This document shows positions 25,970 to 34,911 of a stretch of DNA of 64,000 nt, piece by piece (position 1 is the stretch's first letter; each line of letters starts with the position of its first letter). The notes below the pieces were generated by a model. The model saw only the letters and a list, made by a program, of their open reading frames with translations. It did not search any database and was not told the DNA's origin. Source of the stretch: Sphingobacteriaceae bacterium. GTDB lineage: Bacteria; Bacteroidota; Bacteroidia; B-17B0; Aurantibacillaceae. The stretch is taken from the NCBI GenBank assembly GCA_023251725.1, contig JAHEYG010000005.1, positions 1 through 64,000 on the forward strand, read 5' to 3'. The translations under genes and the position numbers were made by a program.

Positions 25970-27459
25970 TTTTCTTAAAAAAATATTTTTATATATTATT
26001 ATTTTGTTTCGTTTTTGTTATCGGATTTTCCCAGCAAAATAAACGTATTGACTCACTGCAAAATTTTGTCAACCAGTCCACACAAGACACCAATCAAATA
26101 AATGCGCTAAACGAACTAAGCAAATTTTATCTAAACGCCGGTAATAACAAAACATCTATTGAAAAAGCCGAACAGGCAAAAAGTTTAACCGAACAATTAC
26201 TAAAAAAATCTTCCGGCCCAAAACTTCAAACATTTCTGAAAAAAGATTTGTCGTTCTCCTTAAATATTTTAGGAAATATTTGTGTGCAACAAGGAGACTA
26301 TCCGCAGGCTATCGATTTTTTTACAAAGGCTTTAACCCTACGCGAAGAAATTAAATATAAATTGGGTGTTGCATCCTGCTTAAATAATATCGGACTTATA
26401 TACGCAAAACAAGGATTTTATGTAAAAGCACTTTCGTTTTATTTTAAAGCATTACCAATTGCCGAAGAAATAAATCATAAACAAATGATGGCTTCCATTT
26501 ATAATAACATTGGTATTATTTATAAAAGCGAAGGAGTTCTTAAACGCGAATTTGAAAAGGGCTTGTTTTACTATTCTAAAGCACTTACTATTTACCGCGA
26601 ATTAAATGATAAACGGGGCATCTCTATATCACTCGATAATATTGCCATTGTTTATGCTGATGATGGCAAACTAACACAAGCATTAGAAAAACATCTTGAA
26701 TCATTGTCTATCCGTCGCGAATTAAACGACAAAGCAGGAATGGCCAACGGATTTAATAATATAGCTGTGATTTACGAAAAGCAAAAAAATTACCTAACCG
26801 CTTTATATTATCACGAAAAAGCTATGGTTATTCGCCAAGAAATAAACGATAAATTAGGCATTGCCACATCGCTTAATAATATGGGAAGCATTTATTATAA
26901 ACAAAATAAATATCCCAAAGCAAAGGAGTATTGTTTTAAGGGCCTTGCTTTAGGAAAAGAACTTGGTGTTTTGGAAGTAATAACAAATTCTAATCAATCA
27001 CTTTATGAGATTTACAACAAAGAAAAGAATAGTAGTTTAGCCCTTGAATATTATAGGGGCTATATCCGATTTCGGGATAGTCTCTCAAATAAAGAAAATA
27101 ATACAAAAAGCCTGCAGGCCGAAATGAACTTTGAGTTCGAAAAAAAGAAAGAAGCCGAACGTTTAGAACAGGAGAAAAGAGATGCTTTAGCGAGTGAAAA
27201 AGAACATCGGCAAACCCTGTTAATCTGGTCTATCAGCGGTATTTTATTGTTAGTCATTATTTTTGCCATAATAATTTTAAGAAGTAATCGTCAAAAACAA
27301 TCGGCCAATAAGAAGCTGGATGCCAGAAATAAGGAAATTTTAGACAGTATTCATTATGCCAAACGCATACAAACTGCCTTACTTCCCTCCGATATGTATA
27401 TTGAAAGGAATATAAATAAACTGATAAATGAGAGGGATAAAAATGAAATAATACCTTAA
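25966..27459 (+). CDS. second TPR sensor protein ending at the SpoIIE-type linker
   Basis: A 497-residue paralogue of the first TPR protein: signal peptide (about 5-22), TPR array (about 80-370), charged coil with EFEKKKEAERLEQEKRDA, TM helix (about 418-439) and cytoplasmic linker KEILDSIHYAKRIQTALLPS at about 456-475. The frame stops 22 residues after the linker, before any catalytic domain, and 88 bases separate it from the phosphatase gene. The start ATG overlaps the stop of the six-TM gene by four bases. LLPS at the end of the linker is the form usual in fused TPR-SpoIIE proteins. Confidence 0.85.
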   Translation: MIFLKKYFYILLFCFVFVIGFSQQNKRIDSLQNFVNQSTQDTNQINALNELSKFYLNAGNNKTSIEKAEQAKSLTEQLLKKSSGPKLQTFLKKDLSFSLNILGNICVQQGDYPQAIDFFTKALTLREEIKYKLGVASCLNNIGLIYAKQGFYVKALSFYFKALPIAEEINHKQMMASIYNNIGIIYKSEGVLKREFEKGLFYYSKALTIYRELNDKRGISISLDNIAIVYADDGKLTQALEKHLESLSIRRELNDKAGMANGFNNIAVIYEKQKNYLTALYYHEKAMVIRQEINDKLGIATSLNNMGSIYYKQNKYPKAKEYCFKGLALGKELGVLEVITNSNQSLYEIYNKEKNSSLALEYYRGYIRFRDSLSNKENNTKSLQAEMNFEFEKKKEAERLEQEKRDALASEKEHRQTLLIWSISGILLLVIIFAIIILRSNRQKQSANKKLDARNKEILDSIHYAKRIQTALLPSDMYIERNINKLINERDKNEIIP

Positions 27460-27547
27460 TTCTCTCTGAATTGGGCCTAAATTATCCCTTAAAAAAAATA
27501 TTTGAAGAAATTTGGAGAATTAAACAAAAAAAGTATAAATTTAAGAC

Positions 27548-28258
27548 ATGGAAACAACTGTAGATTCTAAAAAATTCTTTATCCTTTACAAGCCAAAGGA
27601 TATTGTTAGTGGCGATTTTTATTATGCCATTTCTCATAAACACCCGGGAAGTAAGGTGGAAAAATTTTATTTGTGTACAGCGGATTGTACAGGCCATGGT
27701 GTACCCGGCGCCTTTATGAGTATGCTTAACATCTCCTACCTTAATGAGTCAATCATCGAAAAAAATATTTCGAGCCCTAACGAAATTTTAAATCATATAC
27801 GGGCTGAGATTATCACTTCGCTTAATCCTGAGGGAAGCGAAGAAGAATCAAAAGACGGAATGGATTGCATTTTGTGCGCTTTTGATTTTACTAATAATAA
27901 ACTCGATTATGCTGCAGCCAATAACAGTTTTTATATTATTAGGAATAATGAACTGATTTCTTGTCCCGCCGATAAAATGCCGGTTGGAAAATCGCCTAAA
28001 GAAACCGAACCCTTTACTTTAAAAACTGTGGATTTGAAAAAAGGAGATGTGGTGTATACATTAACCGACGGTTTACCGGATCAGTTTGGCGGACCGAAAG
28101 GAAAAAAATTCAAATACAAACAACTCGAAGATTTGTTGATGACCAATTGTCATTTACCAATGGATGAGCAAAAAGATATTTTAAGTAAACAATTCGAAAG
28201 CTGGAAAGGTAATCTTGAGCAGGTGGATGATGTGTTGTTGATTGGAATAAGAATTTAA
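27548..28258 (+). CDS. stand-alone SpoIIE/PP2C-type serine phosphatase
   Basis: A 236-residue protein that is only a SpoIIE catalytic domain. The metal-binding motifs are complete: SGDF with Asp23, ADCTGHGVPGAFMS with Asp46, DGMDCILC, LTDGLPDQFGG and the terminal VDDVLLIGI. The N-terminus, SKKFFILYKPKDIVSGDFYY at about 7-26, corresponds to the point where fused TPR-SpoIIE proteins pass from the linker into the phosphatase, so the gene starts exactly at the domain boundary. It presumably dephosphorylates a Ser/Thr-phosphorylated STAS or anti-anti-sigma-like partner; none is encoded here. A strong terminator follows. Probably the shared effector of the three sensors upstream. Confidence 0.93.
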   Translation: METTVDSKKFFILYKPKDIVSGDFYYAISHKHPGSKVEKFYLCTADCTGHGVPGAFMSMLNISYLNESIIEKNISSPNEILNHIRAEIITSLNPEGSEEESKDGMDCILCAFDFTNNKLDYAAANNSFYIIRNNELISCPADKMPVGKSPKETEPFTLKTVDLKKGDVVYTLTDGLPDQFGGPKGKKFKYKQLEDLLMTNCHLPMDEQKDILSKQFESWKGNLEQVDDVLLIGIRI

Positions 28259-28277
28259 TTTTTTTATAAAAATTTTA

Positions 28278-28310
28278 AAAGCCGCTTCGAAATTTGAAGC
28301 GGCTTTTTTA
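28278..28310 (+). terminator. rho-independent terminator after the SpoIIE module
   Basis: AAAGCCGCTTC at 28278-28288 pairs perfectly with GAAGCGGCTTT at 28296-28306, with a 7-base loop and a T-run. It ends the DUF2235/TPR/SpoIIE transcription unit before the CDF gene. Confidence 0.9.
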
Positions 28311-28366
28311 TTTCAGAATTTTAAAAGCCATTTGTAAATTTTTTTGAAGAAAAATAATAAACAAGA

Positions 28367-29299
28367 ATGGAAAATAATAATGATCACCATCATCGCCATT
28401 CGCACAGTTTACCCTCTACTGTTACGAAAGCATTTGTAGTGGGGATAATTTTAAATTCGGTTTTTGTTATAACAGAAGCTACCGCTGGTTTTTTTACACA
28501 TTCACTTTCTTTACTCGCCGATGCGGGACATAATTTAAGCGACGTGGCAAGTTTAGCGCTGGCCTTATTCGCTAACAAACTCGCATTAAAAAAAGCAAAC
28601 GAAAAATATTCTTTTGGTTACCGTCAGTCTACTGTATTAGTAGCATTAGTAAATGCAGGAATTTTATTTTTTTCATTGGGCGCGGTGGCTTATGAAGCCA
28701 TTATTAGAATTTCGCAACCTCATCCTATTGAAGGTGGTATTGTAGCCATTATTGCGGGAATTGGAATAATAATAAATTCGTCAACAGCCATGCTATTTTT
28801 TAAAAACAAAGAAAAAGATTTAAATGTTAAGAGCGCTTATTGGCACATGACTTCCGACGCCTTGATTTCGCTGGGAGTTGTTTTATCAGGAATTGTAATT
28901 ATTTATACCAAATGGTTTTGGTTAGATTCGGTAGTGAGTTTATTATTGGTAGCGGTAATTATTATTGGGACTTGGGGATTGCTTAAAGAATCATTACGTC
29001 TTACCTTAAACGGCGTACCAAAAGAAATTGATATTAATGAAGTGAGAAAATATTTTTGTAATCTTAATGGGGTTACTGACGTACACGATTTGCACATTTG
29101 GGCCATCAGTACTACCGAAATTGCTTTAACGGTACACTTGGTTATCCCAACAAATTTCTCCGAAGAAGTTCCTTCGGAACAAAACGATTTAACGTATGAA
29201 AATATTAAAGAAGAATTATTTCATAAATACAATATTGCTCACTCCACTATTCAAATTGAGAAGAATAGTGGAGAGTTTCATTGCGAACAGAAATGTTAA
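28367..29299 (+). CDS. cation diffusion facilitator (CDF) family metal exporter
   Basis: A 310-residue inner-membrane transporter with a His-rich N-terminus (DHHHRHSHS) and six TM helices. The metal site is visible: HSLSLLADAGHNLSDV in TM2 and HMTSDALISLG in TM5, giving the His/Asp quartet of zinc-type CDF proteins. The C-terminal cytoplasmic domain includes VTDVHDLHIWAIS, also typical. It exchanges Zn (or Co, Cd) for protons. It is a single gene between the terminator and a convergent T9SS gene. Neighbouring Cys-rich and MbnP genes suggest a wider metal theme, but no regulator is next to it. Confidence 0.93.
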   Translation: MENNNDHHHRHSHSLPSTVTKAFVVGIILNSVFVITEATAGFFTHSLSLLADAGHNLSDVASLALALFANKLALKKANEKYSFGYRQSTVLVALVNAGILFFSLGAVAYEAIIRISQPHPIEGGIVAIIAGIGIIINSSTAMLFFKNKEKDLNVKSAYWHMTSDALISLGVVLSGIVIIYTKWFWLDSVVSLLLVAVIIIGTWGLLKESLRLTLNGVPKEIDINEVRKYFCNLNGVTDVHDLHIWAISTTEIALTVHLVIPTNFSEEVPSEQNDLTYENIKEELFHKYNIAHSTIQIEKNSGEFHCEQKC

Positions 29300-29311
29300 G
29301 AAAATTAATTA

Positions 29312-31576
29312 TTAATCTTTTTGAATAATAATTTTCTTTGTTATTACTCCGGATTCAGTTCTTACTTTAATAATATAAGTTCCGTTTACACAGGAAGAGA
29401 AATTAAGTTTCCAATTTGTTTCGGTGCTGTTTTTAAAATCAACATTCATAATTTGCTGACCAATAATATTCGACACCAAAATTTCTTTAATACCACCACC
29501 CGAATTGGCATTAACAAGCACTTCGCCATCGGAAGGATTAGGATAAACCTCAATATTAATAATGTTTTCAATTTCTTTAATCCCTAAAGGATTACTTAAA
29601 TTAATATTATCCATGTAAATATGATTTCCCCAATTACTGGTGGTTACAAACATTAACATCACATCAGGCATACCGGCGTAAGCACTCATACTTGTTGTTT
29701 CGGTTTTCCATTGTGCGGCTGTAGGAACAAATGCAGTTGTAATATCGGGAGCGGTAGCAAGAAAGGTTCCGGCTTTATTGTATATGCTTGTCCATGTTGC
29801 TCCACAGTTAGTTGATACGCGTACTTCCAAACCGTCGCTGGTGGTGGGATCGTACATTGCATAAGCCACATCAAATTTAAGAGACGAAGCGCCGGTGGCA
29901 GAACTAAAATTAATTCTTGGCGTAATTAAATAATCTTTTTGTCCTGTAATGTTCATCGTTCCCGAAAAATTATCCATTTTAAAACATCCTAAACCCGCAC
30001 CAAATCCACCAACACTTGCAATTCGACTCATAAAACAATATTTATTATATCCAACATACGACCATCCTGCCGGAGGAAAAACGGCCGCAGTAAAATTTTC
30101 GGTAAAGGGATAAGGCATAATCGGATTTATACTTCTGAAAGAACCTTCTTTTTTATCGTTTAATAAATTAAGATCGGTAGTGCCATTAGGATTTGCAGTG
30201 TAGGCAATAATTTTATGCGTACCGTTTGTTACTACTGAATTCGGTAACGAAACACTTATAATAACGCCGGTTGCAAGTGACCCCGTCCACGCGAAAGTAG
30301 TTACTGGCCCCCCATCAATTGTGTATTTTATATCTACAGAAGTAAGCAAAACAGAACCTTTATTTTGTAATGATACAATGGGAGAAACAGAACCGACACA
30401 TTGATTAAATTTTGGCGAATAAAATTTTGGTTCTGAATTTTCAATTGCAGGCGAAGTGATTTCTAAAATGGAAGCATCCACTGTAGCCGGCAATGGATCG
30501 ATACGATAAACTTTATTTTGCAGATTATTTACAAACCAAATTTTACCATCAGTTCCAATCTTAACTCCCATTATTCCGGTTGAACCGGTGGCAATTGTTC
30601 CCATAAGTGTTGGTGTAGGAATTGAAGTATCGTAAATTCTAATAGCGCCTGTAGTGTAATCGCTTACTATTAAACGGTTATTTGAATAATCAATTCCGCA
30701 AGGTTGCGAAGTGTAAGTATCAATAGTTTGTTGCGTAACTCCGGTCACTCCAAAATATCCTGCTAACGGTTCGCTTGCAGTGCCCGGAACAGAAAGTGTA
30801 GCTGTAACGGCTCCTGTTTTTGAAGCGATTCTTATTACACGTTTATTACCGCCGTCAACAATGTAAAGCCATTTCGAAACTTTATCCATCACCATGTGAC
30901 TCGGGATGCCGGGCGTACGCAAAACATTTACTCCTGTGTAACGCCAAATTTTTCCTGCCGAATGGTTATCGTAACCCGGACTATGATCGGAAACAAAATC
31001 ATATTTACAAATATTCCCATTCCATCCATCAAATACCCAATATATTTTTGCTGAATCGTGAGCGATTCCCATAGCGTTTGGACTTTGATGAAGCATATCC
31101 AAATGACTTCCCAATGGATAACCGAGTGCCCAACCGTTCTGCCCTGTTCGCGCATAAATATTTGTGTCGGCGGTCCAAAGTCCGGGCCCCATAAATGTTG
31201 AGGTGCCGCCTGCTGTACTTTGAATTTCACTAACGCATGCCCATTCTCCAATATCTGAAAAAGCTATTGCGGGGGGAAATCGCATAAAATGTGAAGTGTG
31301 ACTGTCTTTTCTATATTCGAAAGTTTGAGTGGCTTGCCCTGCGTTATACAAAATTACAGATGTACCACCGGTAGTAGTTCCGTAATTTACAACCCATAAT
31401 TCATTGGTGTTAGGTTTAAAATCTAAATCCTTCGGTTGATTAAGACTATTAGTTGAAGTAGCAATAGGAGTGTAAATTAATGGGTCAGAAATATATTTAT
31501 CAATAAAATTTTGTCCTATTGAAGGTAACGAAAAACAAATCGCGCTGCTGTAAAGAAAGTAAGTAATTTTTTTCAT
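29312..31576 (-). CDS. T9SS-secreted protein with NHL-like propeller and choice-of-anchor J domain
   Basis: A 754-residue exported protein: signal peptide (about 1-21), a beta-propeller-like region (about 45-370, with repeats such as VSKWLYIVDGGNKRVIRIAS), a CARDB-like Ig segment (about 385-480, SVDIKYTIDGGPV), a choice-of-anchor J jelly roll (about 495-665, starting PFTENFTAAVFPPAGW) and a type A sorting domain (about 680-754, VYPNPSDGEVLVN to KKIIIQKD). It should be delivered to the cell surface by T9SS. The anchor J domain is closely similar to that of the 1862-residue protein at 38.5-44.1 kb. It is the last gene of a five-gene minus-strand run. Confidence 0.85.
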   Translation of the reverse strand: MKKITYFLYSSAICFSLPSIGQNFIDKYISDPLIYTPIATSTNSLNQPKDLDFKPNTNELWVVNYGTTTGGTSVILYNAGQATQTFEYRKDSHTSHFMRFPPAIAFSDIGEWACVSEIQSTAGGTSTFMGPGLWTADTNIYARTGQNGWALGYPLGSHLDMLHQSPNAMGIAHDSAKIYWVFDGWNGNICKYDFVSDHSPGYDNHSAGKIWRYTGVNVLRTPGIPSHMVMDKVSKWLYIVDGGNKRVIRIASKTGAVTATLSVPGTASEPLAGYFGVTGVTQQTIDTYTSQPCGIDYSNNRLIVSDYTTGAIRIYDTSIPTPTLMGTIATGSTGIMGVKIGTDGKIWFVNNLQNKVYRIDPLPATVDASILEITSPAIENSEPKFYSPKFNQCVGSVSPIVSLQNKGSVLLTSVDIKYTIDGGPVTTFAWTGSLATGVIISVSLPNSVVTNGTHKIIAYTANPNGTTDLNLLNDKKEGSFRSINPIMPYPFTENFTAAVFPPAGWSYVGYNKYCFMSRIASVGGFGAGLGCFKMDNFSGTMNITGQKDYLITPRINFSSATGASSLKFDVAYAMYDPTTSDGLEVRVSTNCGATWTSIYNKAGTFLATAPDITTAFVPTAAQWKTETTSMSAYAGMPDVMLMFVTTSNWGNHIYMDNINLSNPLGIKEIENIINIEVYPNPSDGEVLVNANSGGGIKEILVSNIIGQQIMNVDFKNSTETNWKLNFSSCVNGTYIIKVRTESGVITKKIIIQKD

Positions 31577-31691
31577 GTTATTTTTTTTAAATGATTAGAT
31601 AATTTTCTAAAGTTAAATATAGGTTTAAATTTTTATTAATTATTGTAAAATTTGCCTTTTTACTTGTACAAACATTGTTTAGATTTTAGAT

Positions 31692-33146
31692 TTAATGCAT
31701 AATCCCAATTCCATAAGGGTCAACCGAAACTTCAGTTTTATATCCCTGAAAAAGTTGCAAAGTATTTAAATCAATAATTGTAAGATAGCCATTTTTTCCG
31801 CTGCAAACCGACTCGTGATGCGCCGCTGTTCCGTCGGTTGAAATGTTTCTGTTGGCAACATATAATTTTTTATTTTTTTCGTCTAAGGCAATTCCTCTTG
31901 AATCGGGACCGGCATAAACACTCGATACAAAAGAATTAGTTTGATGGTTAATAATATAAATCGCACTTTTTTTAGTTGAACCGGTACCTTCGCAACTTAA
32001 AAATAAATAAGGCGTAGTTTTTGAAAGAATCATTTGCGAGGCGTTTGTACCAATTGGAATTGTAGCTAACAAACTGTCGTTGGAGGTTTGTAAAATTCTT
32101 AATTCTGTCGAAGTTCTGCAGGCAACAAAATATTTTGTTCCATCATCACTCAGTAAAATAGAATAAGGGTCTAAAGAAGAACTGTAATTTACAGGCGTGG
32201 CAGTTTCCATTGATATTTCGCTTATGACCGGACTAAGTGTATTGGTAATATTTATTTTATAAATGTAATTACCTGTTTGTGGAGCAGCATATAATATGTT
32301 ATTTGCATTATCAATACATAAATCATAAGGGTCTTGCAATCCGGTTTGATAATTGGTGAGCACCGCCATATTTTCTAAATCAACATAAACTATTTGTCCG
32401 TTAAATTGTATATCACTAACAAATGCTTTTTTTGAATCGCTCGAAATTGTTAGCGAAGTCCATATACCCGCACCAATATTTATTGAGCCAACATAAGAAT
32501 TATCGGAAGTACGAAATTTTTGAATAACGGTTCCTGAATAAAAAATAACATACCAATACAAATTATCGGGAGATACTTTTACCATTACAGGGGCTTCAAT
32601 GTTTATGGGAGAAATTCCAACATCAATATAACGGATAGCCAATCCTGATTCGGAATCTATAATTGTAACTACATCACAGCCTTTGTTAACGGCATATAAT
32701 TTTGTTTTTTTTTGATTGTCAGAAAATTTTATAAAACCCTGTGTGTTTGGAGCACCTGCTAAAATCCAATCGTATAAAATTTTTATTTCAGAATTTGAAA
32801 GCGACTCTGAGCCGGAAGGCATTTTTGGAATAAGATGTATTTTTCCGAATTCATCATACGAATTGGTATAGTACAGTAAGGTACTAAAATCGGGACGGTA
32901 AGGAATGACAACGGCGCCTGTTCTTGTGCCCAGAAACATTTTGTCCCAGGTTTCTAATGACAAACCACCGGCAGCATCTTTGCTTAAATCATTATGGCAC
33001 CCTGATGTAGCACATTTGAGTTTAATTATTTTGCCTACGCTTTGTGGAAATCCTGTAGCGGTATAATCTATTTGACCAATATCTTTTTTACAGTTTGTAA
33101 AAACAAACAGCATTGCAAAAAAAACATATAGAAAAAATTTATTCAT
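31692..33146 (-). CDS. lipoprotein with cytochrome-c-like domain (CX4CH) and YVTN-type beta-propeller
   Basis: A 484-residue lipoprotein (lipobox FTNC, Cys19). Residues about 40-150 look like a cytochrome c domain of the planctomycete/PSD1 type: KCATSGCHNDL supplies a non-canonical CX4CH heme motif and IPKMPSGSESLSNSEI a Met ligand candidate. The remaining 330 residues are a seven-bladed YVTN-like propeller (VVTIIDSESGLAIRYIDVG, KKLYVANRN). Possibly a periplasmic or surface electron-transfer or binding protein. It follows the MbnP gene by 61 bases, and the company of CXXCH and MbnP proteins supports a heme or copper context. Heme attachment itself is not proven. Confidence 0.7.
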   Translation of the reverse strand: MNKFFLYVFFAMLFVFTNCKKDIGQIDYTATGFPQSVGKIIKLKCATSGCHNDLSKDAAGGLSLETWDKMFLGTRTGAVVIPYRPDFSTLLYYTNSYDEFGKIHLIPKMPSGSESLSNSEIKILYDWILAGAPNTQGFIKFSDNQKKTKLYAVNKGCDVVTIIDSESGLAIRYIDVGISPINIEAPVMVKVSPDNLYWYVIFYSGTVIQKFRTSDNSYVGSINIGAGIWTSLTISSDSKKAFVSDIQFNGQIVYVDLENMAVLTNYQTGLQDPYDLCIDNANNILYAAPQTGNYIYKINITNTLSPVISEISMETATPVNYSSSLDPYSILLSDDGTKYFVACRTSTELRILQTSNDSLLATIPIGTNASQMILSKTTPYLFLSCEGTGSTKKSAIYIINHQTNSFVSSVYAGPDSRGIALDEKNKKLYVANRNISTDGTAAHHESVCSGKNGYLTIIDLNTLQLFQGYKTEVSVDPYGIGIMH

Positions 33147-33207
33147 ATTGATTGTACTTTTTACAGTAAATTTTTTTTTGCGGTTTTGTTTTTAATTTCG
33201 ACTCTTT

Positions 33208-34017
33208 TTAATTCACTATACCTGATAACATAAACATATCTATATAATTATTCGCGATTACCATTCCACTAGAAGGATTCATCAAAAATGGAGTAGCCGA
33301 AAAACTTATTGTTGCCGGAGTCTTAAAAGCTTCAAGAAGGTCAGTTTTTAAATATATTTTTGAAACATGATTGTCCACAACTATTAAATTGGGAGAATTC
33401 AACATAAAAGTTATTTTTTTAATATTGTTATTGGGAGTGAGGTAGCCGCCAATATCGAATTGAACATTATGGAATGGGAAAGCGGTAGTACTTGAACTGT
33501 ACCCTTCGAATTTGAAAAAAATATATCCGGTTGACCAACTCCAAAACATATCATTTATCGGATCAAGCGCGCCGGTTTGAGCTCCCGAACAATTACGCAG
33601 GCTATCAACGCCAAAAATGTATTCGAGCGAAACGTAATTGCCGACCGGCACATTTTGCAAAGTTAATTTACAAGTATTGATGCTATCAGAAGCATCTACT
33701 AAATAATATTTCCCATCTGTAAAATAGGAACCGTCGCTTTTTTTAAGACGGATATTAGAGATATAATATTTTAAAGCGGTTACAGAAAAAGTATCGGTGT
33801 TCGCATTAGTGTATTTTGGAGTTAACGAATTATAAGTGGTGTCTTTCGAAACTTTAATAATTACATTGCCTGCAACATTGGTAAAATTAATTTGTACGTT
33901 ATTTGTAGAATGCACAGCAATAACAGGAGGTGCCGGAGGAGTGATGGGGTCTGGGCCGGCATCTTTTTTGCATCCTAAAAAAAATAAAATAACGAGTAAA
34001 AAAAGTACATTTTTCAT
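33208..34017 (-). CDS. MbnP family lipoprotein
   Basis: A 269-residue lipoprotein (lipobox FFLGC, Cys16). The MbnP signature is clear: FTVTALKYYISN-like strand (TFSVTALKYYISNIRLKKSD), then VSLEYIFGVDSLRN, SGAQTGALDPINDMFWSWST, GYIFFKFEG and FPFHNVQFDIGGY. MbnP was first described beside methanobactin genes and binds copper through a kynurenine made by the diheme enzyme MbnH. No MbnH-like CXXCH pair enzyme is encoded here; neighbours are the choice-of-anchor V CXXCH protein upstream and the CX4CH propeller lipoprotein downstream. A role in copper handling is inferred from the family. Confidence 0.85.
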   Translation of the reverse strand: MKNVLFLLVILFFLGCKKDAGPDPITPPAPPVIAVHSTNNVQINFTNVAGNVIIKVSKDTTYNSLTPKYTNANTDTFSVTALKYYISNIRLKKSDGSYFTDGKYYLVDASDSINTCKLTLQNVPVGNYVSLEYIFGVDSLRNCSGAQTGALDPINDMFWSWSTGYIFFKFEGYSSSTTAFPFHNVQFDIGGYLTPNNNIKKITFMLNSPNLIVVDNHVSKIYLKTDLLEAFKTPATISFSATPFLMNPSSGMVIANNYIDMFMLSGIVN

Positions 34018-34036
34018 TGTTAACCTTTTTTCTTTC

Positions 34037-34897
34037 TTATTGAATCATTAGTTTTTTATAAACCGAATTCCCTGAATTTATTATCTGAATAATATAGATC
34101 CCTTTTTCATACTCACCAATTTCGAATTTTTTATTGATTTTTCCCTTAATTAATTCACCTTTAAATAAAACTGAAATTAATTTTCCGTTACAGTTAAAAA
34201 GATTTATTTCAGTTTTGCCGTTTATTTTATTTATAAAATCTAAATTGAAATAATCAGATGCAGGATTTGGAAAAACAGAAATGTCAGATGACTGAAGTGA
34301 AAATTCGGTAAGCCCAAGAGTTGACGGACTCAATACAATTGTTTTTGTATAGGTATTATCACCTGTAGTGGCATGATTATGATTAGTAGATAGGGCCGCT
34401 AAATATAAAGTAATGTTGCCCACGTTAGTTAATGGAGCAGTCCATGTAAATTTCCATTCTGTAGAATCTGCATAAATCGCATCTGCTCCACAGGGTTTAT
34501 GCCCTATGTATTTTCTTGCGCCATTATCTAAAAATAATCTTGTTCTAATAGTATCAATGCGCGTTAAAGTACCTATCGAAATATTTCCCGCATTTTGTAA
34601 AGCACCATTAACAAAACCAAATTTATTTACACCTGTTTGTTTAATACGCACCGTTGCTGTATAAGTTTGTCCGGGTACATATTGCGTTGCTCCTCCAATA
34701 TCAAAAGCTAAAGTTCCCAAACCTGTGTTGGCGGTGCCGGGGTGACAAAAAGTACAATTAGTTTCGCCGGGCGCTCCCGTATGTCCGCCCACTAAAGGAG
34801 CATCACAGGTAGATAACAGCCGGCTATTGGTAAAGCAAACAAAAAGAAATGTTACGCCGAATAAAATTAAAATTACCTTAAGTTTGGAAATTTTCAC
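34037..34897 (-). CDS. choice-of-anchor V domain protein with CXXCH motif, T9SS sorting domain
   Basis: A 286-residue exported protein: signal peptide (about 6-24), a Cys-rich start GGHTGAPGETNCTFCHPG with a CXXCH heme-binding motif at 48-52, a Reelin/Reeler-like choice-of-anchor V fold (about 60-200, YTATVRIKQTGVNKFGF and WKFTWTAP), and a type A sorting domain (VFPNPASDYFNLDF to YKKLMIQ). The family combines a single c-type heme site near the N-terminus with a secreted jelly-roll; the function is unknown. It is 19 bases above the MbnP gene and 14 bases below a small T9SS gene, so it is part of that operon. Confidence 0.85.
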   Translation of the reverse strand: MKISKLKVILILFGVTFLFVCFTNSRLLSTCDAPLVGGHTGAPGETNCTFCHPGTANTGLGTLAFDIGGATQYVPGQTYTATVRIKQTGVNKFGFVNGALQNAGNISIGTLTRIDTIRTRLFLDNGARKYIGHKPCGADAIYADSTEWKFTWTAPLTNVGNITLYLAALSTNHNHATTGDNTYTKTIVLSPSTLGLTEFSLQSSDISVFPNPASDYFNLDFINKINGKTEINLFNCNGKLISVLFKGELIKGKINKKFEIGEYEKGIYIIQIINSGNSVYKKLMIQ

Positions 34898-34911
34898 GTG
34901 TGAATATTTTT

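Noticed and set aside
27460-27547. Frameshifted continuation of the second TPR protein into the phosphatase
   Set aside because: The 88 bases contain stops in all likely reading frames and no linker-like residues; the other two sensors stop at the same point, so a simple frameshift is unlikely.
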